Shown here: positions 63,939 through 64,000 of the stretch, one piece after another
How positions within the stretch are numbered: the stretch's first letter is position 1
Layout of the letters: every line of letters starts with the position of its first letter
DNA from: an uncultured Prevotella sp.
GTDB taxonomy: Bacteria; Bacteroidota; Bacteroidia; Bacteroidales; Bacteroidaceae
Length of the DNA: 64,000 bases
Reading direction: 5' to 3'
Assembly (NCBI GenBank): GCA_944320355.1
Contig: CALUHC010000010.1
Span: forward strand, 1-64,000
The notes under the pieces: generated by a model
Told to the model about the DNA's origin: nothing
Database searches by the model: none
The model's input: the letters and a program-made list of their open reading frames with translations, nothing else
Translations under genes and position numbers: made by a program

Positions 63939-64000
63939 ATGAGATATTCAATCGAGAAAGTGACCACGCTGATAGGAGCGCGCCGCATAGGCGATGCCGA
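63939..64000 (+). CDS. Start of a MurF-like ligase, probably MurF-alanine racemase fusion (partial)
   Basis: Only the first 20 codons are in the window: MRYSIEKVTTLIGARRIGDA. This start matches the UDP-N-acetylmuramoyl-tripeptide:D-Ala-D-Ala ligase that in Bacteroidales is fused to alanine racemase. The call rests on this short stretch and on the strong promoter, so it is tentative. Confidence 0.5.
   Translation, partial: MRYSIEKVTTLIGARRIGDA

Overview
The window looks like a chromosomal segment of a Bacteroidales bacterium, most like Prevotellaceae or a close relative. The evidence is type V (FimA/Mfa1-like) fimbrial genes with DUF3868 and DUF3575 partners, type IX secretion (T9SS) sorting-like tails, PL11 rhamnogalacturonan lyases, a DUF4374/PepSY/TonB-receptor iron-uptake set, and promoters of the Bacteroidetes form TTTG-N19-20-TAnnTTTG. 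The DNA is fairly GC-rich and is crowded with intergenic repeats. I recognise no tRNA, rRNA, insertion sequence or CRISPR array.

Layout. 0.2-4.8 kb: a PL11 lyase with a very long beta-repeat extension. 5.6-10.3 kb: exopolyphosphatase, polyphosphate kinase, a BASS-type transporter and a flavin reductase-like protein. 10.7-11.7 kb: an Rpn/PDDEXK-type nuclease gene. 12.9-22.6 kb: a GH2 enzyme, a second PL11 lyase, a C10 cysteine protease and a small lipoprotein; with the first gene these form a loose pectin (rhamnogalacturonan I) and protein degradation set. 22.9-34.6 kb: one gene for a surface protein of about 3,875 residues, built from eight beta-helix modules. 35-41.5 kb: a fimbrial locus (DUF3575, DUF3868, major fimbrillin, Mfa2/FimB-like anchor, accessory lipoprotein). 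42-46 kb: a BtuB-like TonB receptor and dnaA. 47-53 kb: MCE-domain protein, N-acetylmuramoyl-L-alanine amidase, folB and a B12-dependent ribonucleotide reductase. 53.3-58.8 kb: the iron-uptake set. 59.7-64 kb, on the other strand: tryptophanase, a second Rpn-type gene, a GSCFA protein and the first codons of a MurF-like ligase.

Functional links. A BtuB-like receptor lies near a B12-dependent reductase. Polyphosphate synthesis and breakdown genes are 2 bases apart. Several likely secreted proteins (both lyases, the C10 protease, the giant protein) end in T9SS-like tails.

The most striking content is non-coding. One repeat family occurs nine times, only between genes. Each copy is 110 bp, read here as five degenerate units of exactly 22 bp, each unit close to palindromic. 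A second family is a 195-bp stem-loop element (two complete copies, one cut by the window edge) whose terminal arms differ between copies yet stay complementary. Other families are long inverted repeats built of short purine-rich words, GTTAAC-rich hairpins, AATTCTTAATT words that reach into the stop codons of dnaA and the BtuB-like gene, and CCTCCCC/GGGGAGG hairpins, one of which lies in frame inside a gene. All calls come from reading the sequence; no database search was possible.
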